A stretch of DNA of 64,000 nt, from the NCBI RefSeq assembly GCF_003314435.2, contig NZ_QNVY02000003.1, forward strand, positions 465,406 to 529,405, in the 5' to 3' direction. A program made the translations under genes and the position numbers. The notes below the pieces were generated by a model. That model did no database searches, was not told the origin of the DNA, and saw nothing but the letters and a program-made list of their open reading frames with translations. Positions 33,372 to 42,861 of the stretch are shown in pieces (positions within the stretch are counted from its first letter, which is position 1; each line of letters begins with the position of its first letter). The stretch is from Flavobacterium petrolei. Its GTDB lineage: Bacteria > Bacteroidota > Bacteroidia > Flavobacteriales > Flavobacteriaceae.

Positions 33372-33402
33372 TAAAAAACCTGCAAGCGTAAACTTGCAGG
33401 TT
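33372..33402 (-). terminator. Terminator after the outer-membrane receptor gene
   Basis: Perfect 10-bp stem AACCTGCAAG / CTTGCAGGTT (33377-33386 with 33393-33402), loop CGTAAA, U run on the minus strand. Confidence 0.8.
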
Positions 33403-33440
33403 CTTTTGTTTAAAATTGTCCAAAAATAAAAACAATATAG

Positions 33441-35546
33441 TTATTGATTCAAGATATTTCCTTCTTCTTTTTTCTCTTTATTCAATAAATTAGGATCCTC
33501 TTTTGCCAATTTGTTTTTGGTTGGAATTTTATAATTTACACTAAAGCCAAAACGACGTGTATCGTTTTTATTTGCTAATAACAAAGGCGTACCCACAGAA
33601 CTGAACACAAATCGGTTCGAATTAAGGATATCATCCGCACTTATGGAAACCGATAATTGGTCCTTAAAAAACTTTTTAGAAAACGTTAAATCAAGCGTAT
33701 TATTAAAAGGCTTCTCAGCAATGAAATAAAAATAATTCCCCTTAGACATGATGTAATTAAAGTTAGCTACAAACTTGATGTCTTTTGGCAACAGAATTTG
33801 AGACATCAAATTAAACATCCAGAAACCATTGGTCTTAATTTCGGGAATTTGATGAAACTGATATGCGGTATACACATATAAAAAGTTCATTTTATCCGGA
33901 TTAATATTCATTTTTAAGGTTTCTTTAAGTCCTTTTGTAAACAACATATATGGAATTGGCATTCCCACATTAAAGTTATGAATTTTTATTTGAGGGACAT
34001 TTACATTGGTATTAACCACGACATCATCCGTAAGCAATACTCTATTGATTACCTGATTTTGAGCAGAACTAACATTATATCCGATAAAAGCATAATCAAA
34101 AGCACTCAATTTTGCTTCGTAATTATCAAAAATTGTAGGCTGCAAATTCGGGTTTCCAGAGTAATCAATATTTGGATTCTGATAATTGGTGTTGTTTGGA
34201 TTTAAAGCAGTAGTGCTTGGCAAACTTATTTTCTTGTTGTAATTCACATTAAAATAAACAGAATTACTGAAATTATATTGGGCACTTGCATTTGGAAAAA
34301 AACGGAATTGTTTAAACGGAATTAAATCAGCGGTATTGGTTTTACCGGTGATATTGTAATCCTCAGCTCTACCGCCCACAATAAAATTGAACTTATCAAA
34401 TTTAGTTTGTAACTCACCGTAAGCTGCTGCTGTTTTTCGTTGATAATCCAAGTTCACAATTTCCATGTTTTGGGTTTCAAAAAGAAGCGCTTCATACAAA
34501 CCACCAAAGCTTATTTTCCCTTCATCAGAAAATGCAATTGGTTGTGAGTAATCAACTTTAGCATTGTACAACCGCTGCGTCGAAGCATTATCTAATAGTG
34601 TAGCATTATTAGTTCTAGAATTCAGTGTGAAATCATTTTGATTGCTGTTGTAATTGAATTTGAAATCTAATTTTTTAGATTTATCCTCAAACTTTTTTTG
34701 GAAAGTAATAACAAAATCATGACGCAAAGCATCCGTAAAGGAATCATCATTAGTACTGAAACCGGGACCGTTTCCTAATGTATTGCTATTATTGTTGCTG
34801 TAGTTCACATCGTAATTAAATAACAATCGGTCGTTGCCAATATCAAACGTAAGTGCAGATTTTGCAAAATTAGTACGTCCGAAACGATCTGCCTCAGTTG
34901 TGGAAAGTAACGAAGTTGTGTTATTTTCATTTTTAGTAAGTGAAGTCCACACAGCGGATTCTCTGTAATTTTGTCCAACATTCAATTGCCATCCAAAATA
35001 TTTATTCTTAGCGCTCAGCAACAGACTATTATTGATTCTCCATCGCAAATGATCGTAACTCGTAAAATTAGTACTGTTGGTATACGTAGCGCTTAAATAA
35101 TTTTTAGCGTTTTTATTCGTGATGATATTCATAATGGCACCACCCGAAGTAGCAGGAAACTCAGCTCCTGGTTGCGTGATGATTTCAATTTTTTCAATGG
35201 CATTCGCAGGCATTCCTTCCAGAAAAGAATTTAATTCATTTGAGGTAATATTAAGCGGTCTTCCGTCCATAAAAACATCCAACTGTTTGCCTTGATACAT
35301 CATCCCGGCCACATCTGAAGCGATAAGTCCCGGCAGTTTTTTTATTCCTTCTAATACAGATCCGGAATTCAAACTGGGCTGACTGGAAAAATCAAATATA
35401 GTTCTATCCGCTTTTTGCTCAACTGCTTTTTTAGTTTTTACAATCGCAACTTCATTCAATTCAACAGCCTTTTTGGGCTCTTCTTGGGCTGAGAGTGTGA
35501 ATATTGCTCCTAAAAAAAACATACTTAAAAAATAATTTTTTTTCAT
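33441..35546 (-). CDS. TonB-dependent receptor-like outer-membrane protein
   Basis: 701 residues. Signal peptide MKKNYFLSMFFLGAIFTLSAQ; plug domain (LEGIKKLPGLIASDVAGMM, DGRPLNITSNELNSFLEGMP, ITQPGAEFPATSGGAIMNI); then a beta-barrel of Asn/Tyr/Phe-rich strands (OMP beta-barrel 3 type) ending near FGFSVNYKIPTKN with a short charged tail. Unlike the receptor at 11416 it lacks the N-terminal carboxypeptidase-regulatory-like domain. Substrate unknown; single-gene unit. Confidence 0.82.
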   Translation of the reverse strand: MKKNYFLSMFFLGAIFTLSAQEEPKKAVELNEVAIVKTKKAVEQKADRTIFDFSSQPSLNSGSVLEGIKKLPGLIASDVAGMMYQGKQLDVFMDGRPLNITSNELNSFLEGMPANAIEKIEIITQPGAEFPATSGGAIMNIITNKNAKNYLSATYTNSTNFTSYDHLRWRINNSLLLSAKNKYFGWQLNVGQNYRESAVWTSLTKNENNTTSLLSTTEADRFGRTNFAKSALTFDIGNDRLLFNYDVNYSNNNSNTLGNGPGFSTNDDSFTDALRHDFVITFQKKFEDKSKKLDFKFNYNSNQNDFTLNSRTNNATLLDNASTQRLYNAKVDYSQPIAFSDEGKISFGGLYEALLFETQNMEIVNLDYQRKTAAAYGELQTKFDKFNFIVGGRAEDYNITGKTNTADLIPFKQFRFFPNASAQYNFSNSVYFNVNYNKKISLPSTTALNPNNTNYQNPNIDYSGNPNLQPTIFDNYEAKLSAFDYAFIGYNVSSAQNQVINRVLLTDDVVVNTNVNVPQIKIHNFNVGMPIPYMLFTKGLKETLKMNINPDKMNFLYVYTAYQFHQIPEIKTNGFWMFNLMSQILLPKDIKFVANFNYIMSKGNYFYFIAEKPFNNTLDLTFSKKFFKDQLSVSISADDILNSNRFVFSSVGTPLLLANKNDTRRFGFSVNYKIPTKNKLAKEDPNLLNKEKKEEGNILNQ

Positions 35547-35716
35547 CGTTTCTATTTGTGTTACTCCTTTAGTAGCACTATAATTCTAAATGTTACCAAA
35601 AAATGAACTGATTTTGGAAAATTGTTATATTTCACAAGACTAAAAGATCGATTTTAACACAGAATAACGAACTTTGCAACTCTTTACTAAAATAAAATTC
35701 CAAAACTAAATCCAAA

Positions 35717-36118
35717 ATGATTTTACAAATAGAAACTCCTGCATTACTTTTTGGCGCAACCTCGTTGATTTTATTGGCGTATACCAATCGCTTTTTGACC
35801 ATTGCCACAATCGTAAGAGGTTTAAAAAAAACCTACAAGGAAAAACAAAATGACATGATTTTATTGGAAATCAAAAACCTTAACTTACGATTGACTTTGA
35901 TTCGCAACATGCAAATGGCGGGCGTTTTAAGTCTGTTTTTATCTGTTTTTGCCATGCTGTTATTGTTCTTGGAACAGCAAACAGCCGGAATTTATCTTTT
36001 TGGTCTGAGTTTATTAGGATTATTAATTTCATTGGGATTGTCGTTCTGGGAAATCAGTATTTCAGTAAATGCATTGCGATTGCATTTGAGTGATTTAGTC
36101 GAGAAAGAAGCGAAATGA
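35717..36118 (+). CDS. DUF2721 membrane protein
   Basis: 133 residues matching DUF2721: a first helix (ALLFGATSLILLAYTNRFLT), a charged loop with KTYKEKQ, a second helix following RLTLIRNMQMAGVLSLFLS, a third near FLEQQTAGIYLFGLSLLG, and an amphipathic C-terminal helix ending SDLVEKEAK. Bacterial inner-membrane protein of unknown function. No clear -7 box; it stands between divergent and independently promoted genes. Confidence 0.85.
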   Translation: MILQIETPALLFGATSLILLAYTNRFLTIATIVRGLKKTYKEKQNDMILLEIKNLNLRLTLIRNMQMAGVLSLFLSVFAMLLLFLEQQTAGIYLFGLSLLGLLISLGLSFWEISISVNALRLHLSDLVEKEAK

Positions 36119-36244
36119 AACCTACATTCATCTAAAACACCTTAGTTCATACTTTAACCACCTCACTGCGAAGCGAAACCAAAAGAGAATAACAGTCTCA
36201 AATATTAAGTACCAATTTATACCTCATAACTAGGAACTAAACCC

Positions 36245-36252
36245 TATCTTTG
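36245..36252 (+). promoter_or_regulatory. -7 box for the EamA gene
   Basis: TATCTTTG, 24 bp before the ATG; predicted start near 36258. Confidence 0.5.
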
Positions 36253-36276
36253 CCCGCTTTTTAAAATTGAAAAAAA

Positions 36277-37173
36277 ATGATAAAGAATAATGTATTAAAA
36301 GGGGTTTTCCTGGTAGGCCTTGGTGCAACGAGTTATGGGATGCTGGCTACTTTTGTAAAAATAGCCTACGGTGAAGGTTTCACTACACCCGAAGTTACCA
36401 TTGCGCAATTTGTATACGGAATCACGGGAATGCTGCTGATTAATATGTTCCAAAAAGCTAAAAAAGGAAATGACGTTGTAAAAGCCTCCAAAAAAAACAT
36501 TACGCAACTAATGTTGGCGGGAACTTCGCTGGGAATGACGAGTATTTTTTATTATTTAGCCGTTAAATACATTCCCGTTTCTATTGCTATCGTTTTATTG
36601 ATGCAAACCGTTTGGATGGGTGTTTTATTCGAAATGATTTTAGAAAAGAAATTACCTTCCACTCAAAAAATCATATCGGTAATCATCGTATTATTTGGAA
36701 CGGCGCTTGCCACAAATTTGATTCAAAGCAAAATAGAATTAGACTGGCGCGGAATCGTTTTGGGACTATTGGCTGCAACTTCCTTTACCACAACCATGTT
36801 TACAGCTAATCGAGTAGCCACACATGTTTCGTCAGCGCAACGCAGTTTATTCATGCTCCTTGGTGGTGCAGTAATTGTAACCGGTTTTGCAATTGCTACA
36901 CAAACAACTCCTTTCAATTTTGAGATTTTCATGAAATGGGGAATAATTCTGGCTCTTTTTGGAACTATAATTCCACCTTTATTATTCAACGCTGGTTTCC
37001 CTCTTACCGGAATTGGACTTGGAAGTATTGTTTCGGCACTGGAACTTCCCGTATCAGTACTGATGGCGTATTTTCTTTTAAGCGAAAAAGTAATTCTGCT
37101 TCAATGGGTTGGAATTATTTTAATCATCTTAGCAATTGTGATTATGAATGTGAATTTTAAGAAAAAAGCTTAA
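36277..37173 (+). CDS. EamA/DMT superfamily transporter
   Basis: 298 residues with ten transmembrane helices in two EamA repeats (about 1-140 and 150-292). The second repeat ends VGIILIILAIVIMNVNF. Repeats show the familiar AVKYIPVSIAIVLLMQTVW and GIGLGSIVSALELPVSVLM signatures. Members export or import small metabolites such as amino acids; substrate not predictable. Likely first gene of a run with the DoxX-like and AlkB-like genes, which follow at 67 and 4 bp. Confidence 0.85.
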   Translation: MIKNNVLKGVFLVGLGATSYGMLATFVKIAYGEGFTTPEVTIAQFVYGITGMLLINMFQKAKKGNDVVKASKKNITQLMLAGTSLGMTSIFYYLAVKYIPVSIAIVLLMQTVWMGVLFEMILEKKLPSTQKIISVIIVLFGTALATNLIQSKIELDWRGIVLGLLAATSFTTTMFTANRVATHVSSAQRSLFMLLGGAVIVTGFAIATQTTPFNFEIFMKWGIILALFGTIIPPLLFNAGFPLTGIGLGSIVSALELPVSVLMAYFLLSEKVILLQWVGIILIILAIVIMNVNFKKKA

Positions 37174-37240
37174 TTTCTATTTAAAACATTTGTGCTAATT
37201 TCATTTAAATTTTTATAAATTCGTGATAAATAACTTTATT

Positions 37241-37594
37241 ATGAATTTACCTTGGCATTTATATGTGATGGCTTTTGTTTACTTTATTGCAGGATTAAAC
37301 CATTTCAGAAACCCGAGATTGTACCTGAAAATCATTCCGCCTTATTTCCCAAATCCAAAATTATTAAACCAAATTAGCGGTTTAGCCGAAATAATTTTAG
37401 GGATATCATTGTGTATTCCGGTGCTTTCAAGCTACGCTGCATGGGGAGTTATTGCTTTATTAATTGCTGTTTTCCCAACGCATTTGTACATGTATTTCGA
37501 TGAAAAAGCAAGAATGGGTTTACCAAAATGGGTTTTGCTTTTGCGAATGCCTTTACAATTAGTTCTTATTTTCTGGGCGTACCAATACACATAA
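37241..37594 (+). CDS. DoxX/MauE-like small membrane protein
   Basis: About 117 residues with four hydrophobic helices: WHLYVMAFVYFIAGLNHF, KLLNQISGLAEIILGISL, YAAWGVIALLIAVFPTHLY and VLLLRMPLQLVLIFWAYQY. The pattern GLNHFRNPRLYLKIIP is typical of DoxX-like proteins. I take MNLPWHLYVM at 37241 as start; an upstream GTG at 37223 would add six residues. Function unknown. Confidence 0.75.
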   Translation: MNLPWHLYVMAFVYFIAGLNHFRNPRLYLKIIPPYFPNPKLLNQISGLAEIILGISLCIPVLSSYAAWGVIALLIAVFPTHLYMYFDEKARMGLPKWVLLLRMPLQLVLIFWAYQYT

Positions 37595-37598
37595 TCCA

Positions 37599-38207
37599 GT
37601 GAAATCACTTTTCGAATCCACATCAGAACCTATATTCCTTGACTTGCCGGACGCTGAAATTATCTATTACCCTCAGTTTTATGACAAAGAGCAAGCGGAT
37701 ATTATTTTTGCCGAATTAGTAAAAGATATTCCTTGGCAACAAGATGAAATTAGAGTTTATGGTAAAATTCATCCGCAACCCCGTTTGACGGCTTTGTTTG
37801 GAAACGAAGGAAAACCCTATTCGTATTCGAATATAACTATGCAACCATATCCTTGGAATTCGCTTTTGCAAAAACTAAAAACGGAAATCGAAAAGGTTTC
37901 GGATACCATTTTCACAACCGTTTTACTCAATCAGTATCGCGACGGAAAAGACAGCAACGGCTGGCACGCCGATAACGAAAAAGAATTGGGAACAAATCCG
38001 GTGATTGCCTCGTTGAGTTTTGGCGCCGAACGTACGTTTCAATTGAAACATAATTTGGACAAAGACCTTAAAAAAAATATCATTTTACAACATGGAAGTT
38101 TGCTGCTGATGAAAGGAACCACGCAGCATTTCTGGAAACACCAAATCCCGAAAACAGCAAAACCCATTAACCCAAGAATAAACCTTACTTTTCGCGTTAT
38201 CAAATAG
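37599..38207 (+). CDS. AlkB-like alpha-ketoglutarate-dependent dioxygenase
   Basis: 202 residues, 2OG-Fe(II) oxygenase. It removes methyl lesions (1-methyladenine, 3-methylcytosine) from DNA in the AlkB family. Iron ligands are visible in GWHADNE (H-x-D, about residue 123) and KHQIPK (about 180), and the 2-oxoglutarate-binding Arg pair in PRINLTFR near the C-terminus. The start is GTG at 37599, four bases after the previous stop; no ATG occurs before the conserved region. Confidence 0.88.
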   Translation: MKSLFESTSEPIFLDLPDAEIIYYPQFYDKEQADIIFAELVKDIPWQQDEIRVYGKIHPQPRLTALFGNEGKPYSYSNITMQPYPWNSLLQKLKTEIEKVSDTIFTTVLLNQYRDGKDSNGWHADNEKELGTNPVIASLSFGAERTFQLKHNLDKDLKKNIILQHGSLLLMKGTTQHFWKHQIPKTAKPINPRINLTFRVIK

Positions 38208-38226
38208 ATATTTTCCAAAAATGTAT

Positions 38227-38234
38227 TAAATTTG
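38227..38234 (+). promoter_or_regulatory. -7 box for the sterol desaturase gene
   Basis: TAAATTTG, 17 bp before the ATG; leader about 12 nt. Confidence 0.5.
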
Positions 38235-38251
38235 AAATAAATACTCCAATT

Positions 38252-39079
38252 ATGAATGATATTATTGCTTATTTTTCTACCATTCCATCTTCACACCGAA
38301 GCTTAATTCTTGTGAGCGGAATTACATTTTTTTGGTTACTTGAAAATGCTTTTCCGCTTTTCAACTTTACCTACAAAAAATGGCAGCATGCGGGAATAAA
38401 TATATTTATGACCTTTACTACTATTGTAGTCAATTTTTGTCTCGCATTTATTTTATTAAAAACTGCCGATTGGACTATTGCCAATAATTTTGGAATTCTA
38501 CAATGGCTGCCTGAAATGTCTTTATGGATTTACGCTTTCATCGGATTACTTTTATTGGACTTAATTGGCGCGTATCTGGTGCATTTAGTGGAGCATAAAA
38601 CCAAATTCTTATGGCGTTTCCATTTGATCCATCATACGGATACTTGGATTGACACCACAACTGCAAACCGACATCATCCTGGCGAAAGTGTGATTCGGTT
38701 TACCTTTACGGCATTAGGTGTTTTAATTATTGGAAGTCCCATGTGGCTGGTTTTTCTGTATCAAACCTTATCGGTTGTGGCCACACAATTCAATCATGCT
38801 AACATTTCACTTCCGAAAAAAGTGGACACTATTCTGAGTTATTTTATCGTTTCTCCGGATATGCACAAAGTACACCATCATCATGTTTTGCCCTACACGG
38901 ATAGTAATTACGGAAATATATTTTCGATTTGGGACCGACTTTTTGGAACTTTTATGACACTTCCAAAAGAAGAAATCATCTACGGAATCGACACTTACCC
39001 GCATCCGGAAGACCACAATGAATTAAAAAGTTTATTAAAAATACCCTTTCAAAAACCACCATTGAAAGAAATTAGGTGA
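38252..39079 (+). CDS. Sterol desaturase / fatty acid hydroxylase family protein
   Basis: 275 residues, four hydrophobic helices in the N-terminal half. The di-iron histidine clusters are complete: HLVEHKTKFLWRFHLIHH, then ANRHHPGES and the C-terminal HKVHHHHVLPYTDSNYG. It hydroxylates or desaturates a lipid or carotenoid in the membrane using O2; the exact substrate is unknown. Confidence 0.88.
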   Translation: MNDIIAYFSTIPSSHRSLILVSGITFFWLLENAFPLFNFTYKKWQHAGINIFMTFTTIVVNFCLAFILLKTADWTIANNFGILQWLPEMSLWIYAFIGLLLLDLIGAYLVHLVEHKTKFLWRFHLIHHTDTWIDTTTANRHHPGESVIRFTFTALGVLIIGSPMWLVFLYQTLSVVATQFNHANISLPKKVDTILSYFIVSPDMHKVHHHHVLPYTDSNYGNIFSIWDRLFGTFMTLPKEEIIYGIDTYPHPEDHNELKSLLKIPFQKPPLKEIR

Positions 39080-39198
39080 AAAGAATAAAAAAAATGGCCT
39101 TTTGAGAAAATCTAATTATTTTTTTTCTTAATATTGGTATCAAATTAGAAATGTAATTTATTAATCATTAACAACTTATTTGAATTAATTTTCACGTG

Positions 39199-39477
39199 AT
39201 GAAAAAGAGTAACCGAAAAGAATTGAACTGGGAGCAAACAGAAAAACTTGTTACAATGGCTTTAGAAGAAAAAAATCCTTTTGAAATCATAAAAAAAGAA
39301 TTTGGTCTGGCAGAAAAAGAGATTCTTGAGATAATGAAAAAGAAGATGCCGGCAGAAAAATTTGAAATGTGGAAAAAGAAAGCTACTGCAAATAAACCAA
39401 AACCAAAACCCGTTAAAATTGATGATTTTGATGAAGATTTGGATGGCAAATATTACATAAAAAACAAACTAGACTAA
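39199..39477 (+). CDS. DUF2805 (TIGR03643) small protein
   Basis: 92 residues from ATG 39199 (a GTG three bases earlier is less likely). A helix-turn-helix-like first part, ELNWEQTEKLVTMALEEKNP and FEIIKKEFGLAEKEILEIMK, then a basic Lys/Pro linker (NKPKPKPVKI) and an acidic end. Conserved small family, function unknown; probably nucleic-acid binding by its HTH-like look. Confidence 0.78.
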   Translation: MKKSNRKELNWEQTEKLVTMALEEKNPFEIIKKEFGLAEKEILEIMKKKMPAEKFEMWKKKATANKPKPKPVKIDDFDEDLDGKYYIKNKLD

Positions 39478-39542
39478 ACTATGAAACTCCTGATATCCGG
39501 GAGTTTTTTCTTTTTAAAAATATTCGATTTACACCTCAAATT

Positions 39543-39887
39543 ATGGTTTCAATAACATCAAATGAAGATGAATTTATTTTTGATATTCAAGGAAGTCACA
39601 AATTTTGGGCTTTCGAAAATAAGATTAGGGTACCAAAAGACAAAATAATTCGCGCATATCAAAGCAAAGATGAATTCACGTTTTGGATTGGATGGAAAAT
39701 GCCGGGTACCCAATTACCTTGGGTTATTACTGCCGGAACCTATATAAAAAAGGGCAAACGTAATTTTTGGGATGTTTGCAATAAAAAAAATGCGATTATT
39801 GTCGAACTCAAAGATTCCTACTACCATAAACTAATTATTGAAGTTGAAAATCCGGAATTAACGCTGAACTTATTAAATATAAAATGA
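39543..39887 (+). CDS. PH-domain-like small protein, hypothetical
   Basis: 114 residues without signal or membrane segment. The stretch GWKMPGTQLPWVITAGTYI followed by KRNFWDVCNKKNAIIVEL is a pattern I link to a conserved family with a bacterial PH-like barrel. Its stop overlaps the next start by 4 bp (ATGA), so it is translationally coupled to the hydrolase. Function unknown. Confidence 0.62.
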   Translation: MVSITSNEDEFIFDIQGSHKFWAFENKIRVPKDKIIRAYQSKDEFTFWIGWKMPGTQLPWVITAGTYIKKGKRNFWDVCNKKNAIIVELKDSYYHKLIIEVENPELTLNLLNIK

Positions 39888-40831
39888 AAAAATCTCTCCT
39901 GCTCCTACTACTATTGTTTTCTATATTCAGTTTTTCTCAAACAGAATCAGCAACTAAATCTTTTAATGAAGAAGAAATCGCTATAAATGCATTGATAACT
40001 GGTTCGCTGTATACCCCATTAAAACAAAATAAAAAGACAAATCTTGTGCTACTTATTGCAGGTTCAGGTCCAACGGATAGAGATGGAAATCAAAAAGGAT
40101 TAACCAATAATTCCTTAAAATATTTATCCGAAGAATTAGTAAAAAATGATATTGCCGTTTTTAGTTATGATAAAAGAATCTTTGCTCAAATGAAAAGTGG
40201 AACCGTAAATGAGGCAACGCTTACTTTTGATGATTTTATTACCGATGCGACATCAGTTTTATTGTTTTTTAAAAATCAAAAAAAGTATAATAAAATTATA
40301 ATTGTCGGACACAGTGAAGGTTCATTAATAGGAATGATTGCCGCAAAAGACAAAGCTGATGGTTTTATTTCTTTGGCTGGAGCCGGAAGAACTATTGATG
40401 CCGTTTTAGTTGAACAAATCACAAAACAAGCGCCTTTTCTAAAAGAAGAAACACAAAAAAATCTTGATATCCTGAAAAGCGGAAAAACTTTCGAATTAAA
40501 AAATCCGATGTTAGCTTCCATTTTTAGAGAAAGCATTCAACCCTACATGATTTCGTGGATAAAATACAATCCGCAAATGGAACTTGCAAAATTACAAATG
40601 CCAATCGTAATAATCAACGGAACCAAGGATATACAAGTTTCAGTTCAAGAAGCAGAACTACTAAAAAAAGCAAAGCCGGGGGCTGAACTCGTTTTGATTG
40701 AAAATATGAATCATGTTTTTAAAGAAATCAAAGGTGATGACGCTGAAAACATGAAATCATATACTAATCCTGATTTACCAATAGCTCCAAAATTAACAAG
40801 CACAATAACAGCCTTTGTAAAATCATTGTAA
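39884..40831 (+). CDS. Exported alpha/beta hydrolase
   Basis: 315 residues, signal peptide ending near FSFSQT. Oxyanion-hole segment LLIAGSGPTDRDGN, nucleophile GHSEGS near residue 144, acid in NGTKDIQV and His in NMNHVF. Likely a periplasmic serine esterase or peptidase with unknown substrate. It overlaps the PH-like gene and precedes the M61 peptidase by 51 bp. Confidence 0.82.
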   Translation: MKKSLLLLLLLFSIFSFSQTESATKSFNEEEIAINALITGSLYTPLKQNKKTNLVLLIAGSGPTDRDGNQKGLTNNSLKYLSEELVKNDIAVFSYDKRIFAQMKSGTVNEATLTFDDFITDATSVLLFFKNQKKYNKIIIVGHSEGSLIGMIAAKDKADGFISLAGAGRTIDAVLVEQITKQAPFLKEETQKNLDILKSGKTFELKNPMLASIFRESIQPYMISWIKYNPQMELAKLQMPIVIINGTKDIQVSVQEAELLKKAKPGAELVLIENMNHVFKEIKGDDAENMKSYTNPDLPIAPKLTSTITAFVKSL

Positions 40832-40882
40832 ACTGTAACATTTTTACAATTAGGAAGACTAACAGATAAAAAATAACAACAA

Positions 40883-42745
40883 ATGAAAAGAATTATTTTT
40901 GCATTAGCATTTGCTTCAGTTCTTTGGAGCTGTAAAACTGGAACCTCAGCTGTCACTGCTGTAGCAAAAGAACAAGTAGAAGTTGCCATTAATTTAAATG
41001 ATATTAAAGAGGATAAAGTGATGGTTACCATTACCTCGCCAAAGATCACCACCGAAGAAGTAACGTACAGCGTGCCTAAAATTGTTCCTGGAACGTATTC
41101 TATTGATGATTACGGGAAATACATCGATGACTTCAAAGCATTTGACAGCAAAGGAAACGTACTTTCTACCACAAAAACCGATGATAATACGTGGAATATT
41201 AAGAACGCAAAATCATTGGTAAAAATCACTTATCTGGTTAATGATACTTTCGATACTGAAAAAGGTGGCGGTTTTGGTCAAAACGATATTTTTTCTCCTG
41301 CGGGAACAAATATTGATGCGGGTAAAAACTTCATGCTGAACATGCATGGATTTGTGGGTTATTTCCAAGACAAAAAAGATCTTCCTTATACGGTAAGCAT
41401 CTCACATCCTGAAACGCTTTGGGGCGCAACCTCAATGACGGACCAAGACACAAGCACTACAAATGACGTGTTTACTACTCCTAGATACGCTGAACTAGTT
41501 GAGAACCCAATTATGTATGCAAAACCGGACTACACTACTTTCGCAGTAGATGGAATGGAAATCCTTATTGGTGTATATTCTCCAACCGGAAAAGTAACTG
41601 CAGAAAGCATTACTCCAGAAATGAAAACGATGATGATCGCGCAAAAAACGTTTTTAGGAAAAATCAATGCTACTAAAAAATACACTGTTTTACTGTATTT
41701 ATCGAGCATGACGCCTACTGACGCAAAAGGATTTGGAGCTTTGGAACATCCTACAGCTACAACAGTTGTTTTACCGGAAATGATGCCTAAATCAGAATTG
41801 GTAAAATCAATGAAAGATGTCGTATCACATGAATTTTTTCATATTGTAACGCCACTAACGATTCATTCTAAAGAGATTCATTATTTTGATTACAACACGC
41901 CTAAAATGTCAGAACATTTATGGATGTATGAAGGGGTAACAGAATATTTTGCAAATCTTTTCCAAATAAACCAAGGGTTAATTACGGAAGAAGAGTTTTA
42001 TACACGTATGGCAGAAAAAATTGAGCATGCAAATGCTATGAATGACACTATGCCTTTCACCACAATGAGCGCAAATGTATTGACAGAACCGTACAAAGCA
42101 CAATACTTAAATGTATATGAAAAAGGAGCACTTATTGGAATGTGTCTCGACATCATCATCAGAGAAAAAAGCAATGGAGAAAGAGGAATTCTTGATTTGA
42201 TGCAAAAATTATCTAAGGAATATGGTGCATCAAAACCATTTAATGATAATGAGCTTTTCGCTAAAATCACTTCATTTACCTATCCTGAAGTAGGCGCTTT
42301 TTTGACAACTTATGTATCTGGCGCAACTCCAATTCCGTATGAAACATATTTAGCTAAAGTAGGAGTTGCAAAATCTACAGAAAAAGTACCTGGAAATGTA
42401 TTCCTAAAAGGACAATCTCCTTACATTACTGTGAATCAAGCCACCAAAGAAATTTTTGTTATTCCAAATATCGAGTTAAATGTTTTTTATACCAATTTGG
42501 AATTAAAAGGTGGAGATATCTTAGTTTCTATCAATGACAAACCGTATTCATTAGACAATATCTATGAAATGATTACTGAAAGTCAGAGCTGGAAAGAGAA
42601 TGATGCTATTGCCGTAAAAATAAAACGTGATGGTAAAGAACAAGTAATCAAAGGAAAAGTTAAACTTCCTTACGAAGAAAAAGAAGGATTAAGAGCAACT
42701 GATGCGACAAAAAAAGCGTTGAAAGAAGCTTGGTTTAAAGCATAA
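40883..42745 (+). CDS. M61 family glycyl aminopeptidase, lipoprotein
   Basis: 620 residues. Lipobox LWSC (Cys17); a beta-rich N-terminal domain; the thermolysin-like catalytic domain with zinc motif HEFFH (about residue 316) and the downstream Glu in MYEGVTEYF; then a C-terminal PDZ domain (LELKGGDILVSINDKPYS). M61 enzymes remove N-terminal glycine or other residues. Exposed at the periplasmic face of a membrane. Its terminator (42767-42792) has been interrupted by a 1.4-kb insert. Confidence 0.9.
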   Translation: MKRIIFALAFASVLWSCKTGTSAVTAVAKEQVEVAINLNDIKEDKVMVTITSPKITTEEVTYSVPKIVPGTYSIDDYGKYIDDFKAFDSKGNVLSTTKTDDNTWNIKNAKSLVKITYLVNDTFDTEKGGGFGQNDIFSPAGTNIDAGKNFMLNMHGFVGYFQDKKDLPYTVSISHPETLWGATSMTDQDTSTTNDVFTTPRYAELVENPIMYAKPDYTTFAVDGMEILIGVYSPTGKVTAESITPEMKTMMIAQKTFLGKINATKKYTVLLYLSSMTPTDAKGFGALEHPTATTVVLPEMMPKSELVKSMKDVVSHEFFHIVTPLTIHSKEIHYFDYNTPKMSEHLWMYEGVTEYFANLFQINQGLITEEEFYTRMAEKIEHANAMNDTMPFTTMSANVLTEPYKAQYLNVYEKGALIGMCLDIIIREKSNGERGILDLMQKLSKEYGASKPFNDNELFAKITSFTYPEVGAFLTTYVSGATPIPYETYLAKVGVAKSTEKVPGNVFLKGQSPYITVNQATKEIFVIPNIELNVFYTNLELKGGDILVSINDKPYSLDNIYEMITESQSWKENDAIAVKIKRDGKEQVIKGKVKLPYEEKEGLRATDATKKALKEAWFKA

Positions 42746-42766
42746 ATCCTAAAATAATTTTGAGAA

Positions 42767-42792
42767 ATCCCAAACTAGAAATGGTTTGGGAT
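42767..42792 (+). terminator. M61 terminator stem cut off from its T run
   Basis: Stem ATCCCAAAC / GTTTGGGAT (42767-42775 with 42784-42792) now followed by AATTAT. The missing T run stands after the second copy of the right arm at 44228. Removing the insert restores a standard terminator. Confidence 0.7.
42779..42792 (+). repeat. Direct repeat, left copy, bounding an insertion
   Basis: AAATGGTTTGGGAT, identical to 44214-44227, marking the left end of a 1.4-kb insert. Confidence 0.75.
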
Positions 42793-42834
42793 AATTATCT
42801 AAAAGCTTTTATAAACGGCACTTAAATTACCAAC

Positions 42835-42861
42835 GTTACACAAATCTTACGCAAACTACAT
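42835..42861 (+). pseudogene. Relic of the 3' end of a second 96-aa gene
   Basis: Matches 44111-44137 (inside the 96-aa gene) at about 23 of 27 positions; translates to VTQILRKLH then a stop, against VTQILHKLQ. A decayed copy at the left border of the insert. Confidence 0.5.
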
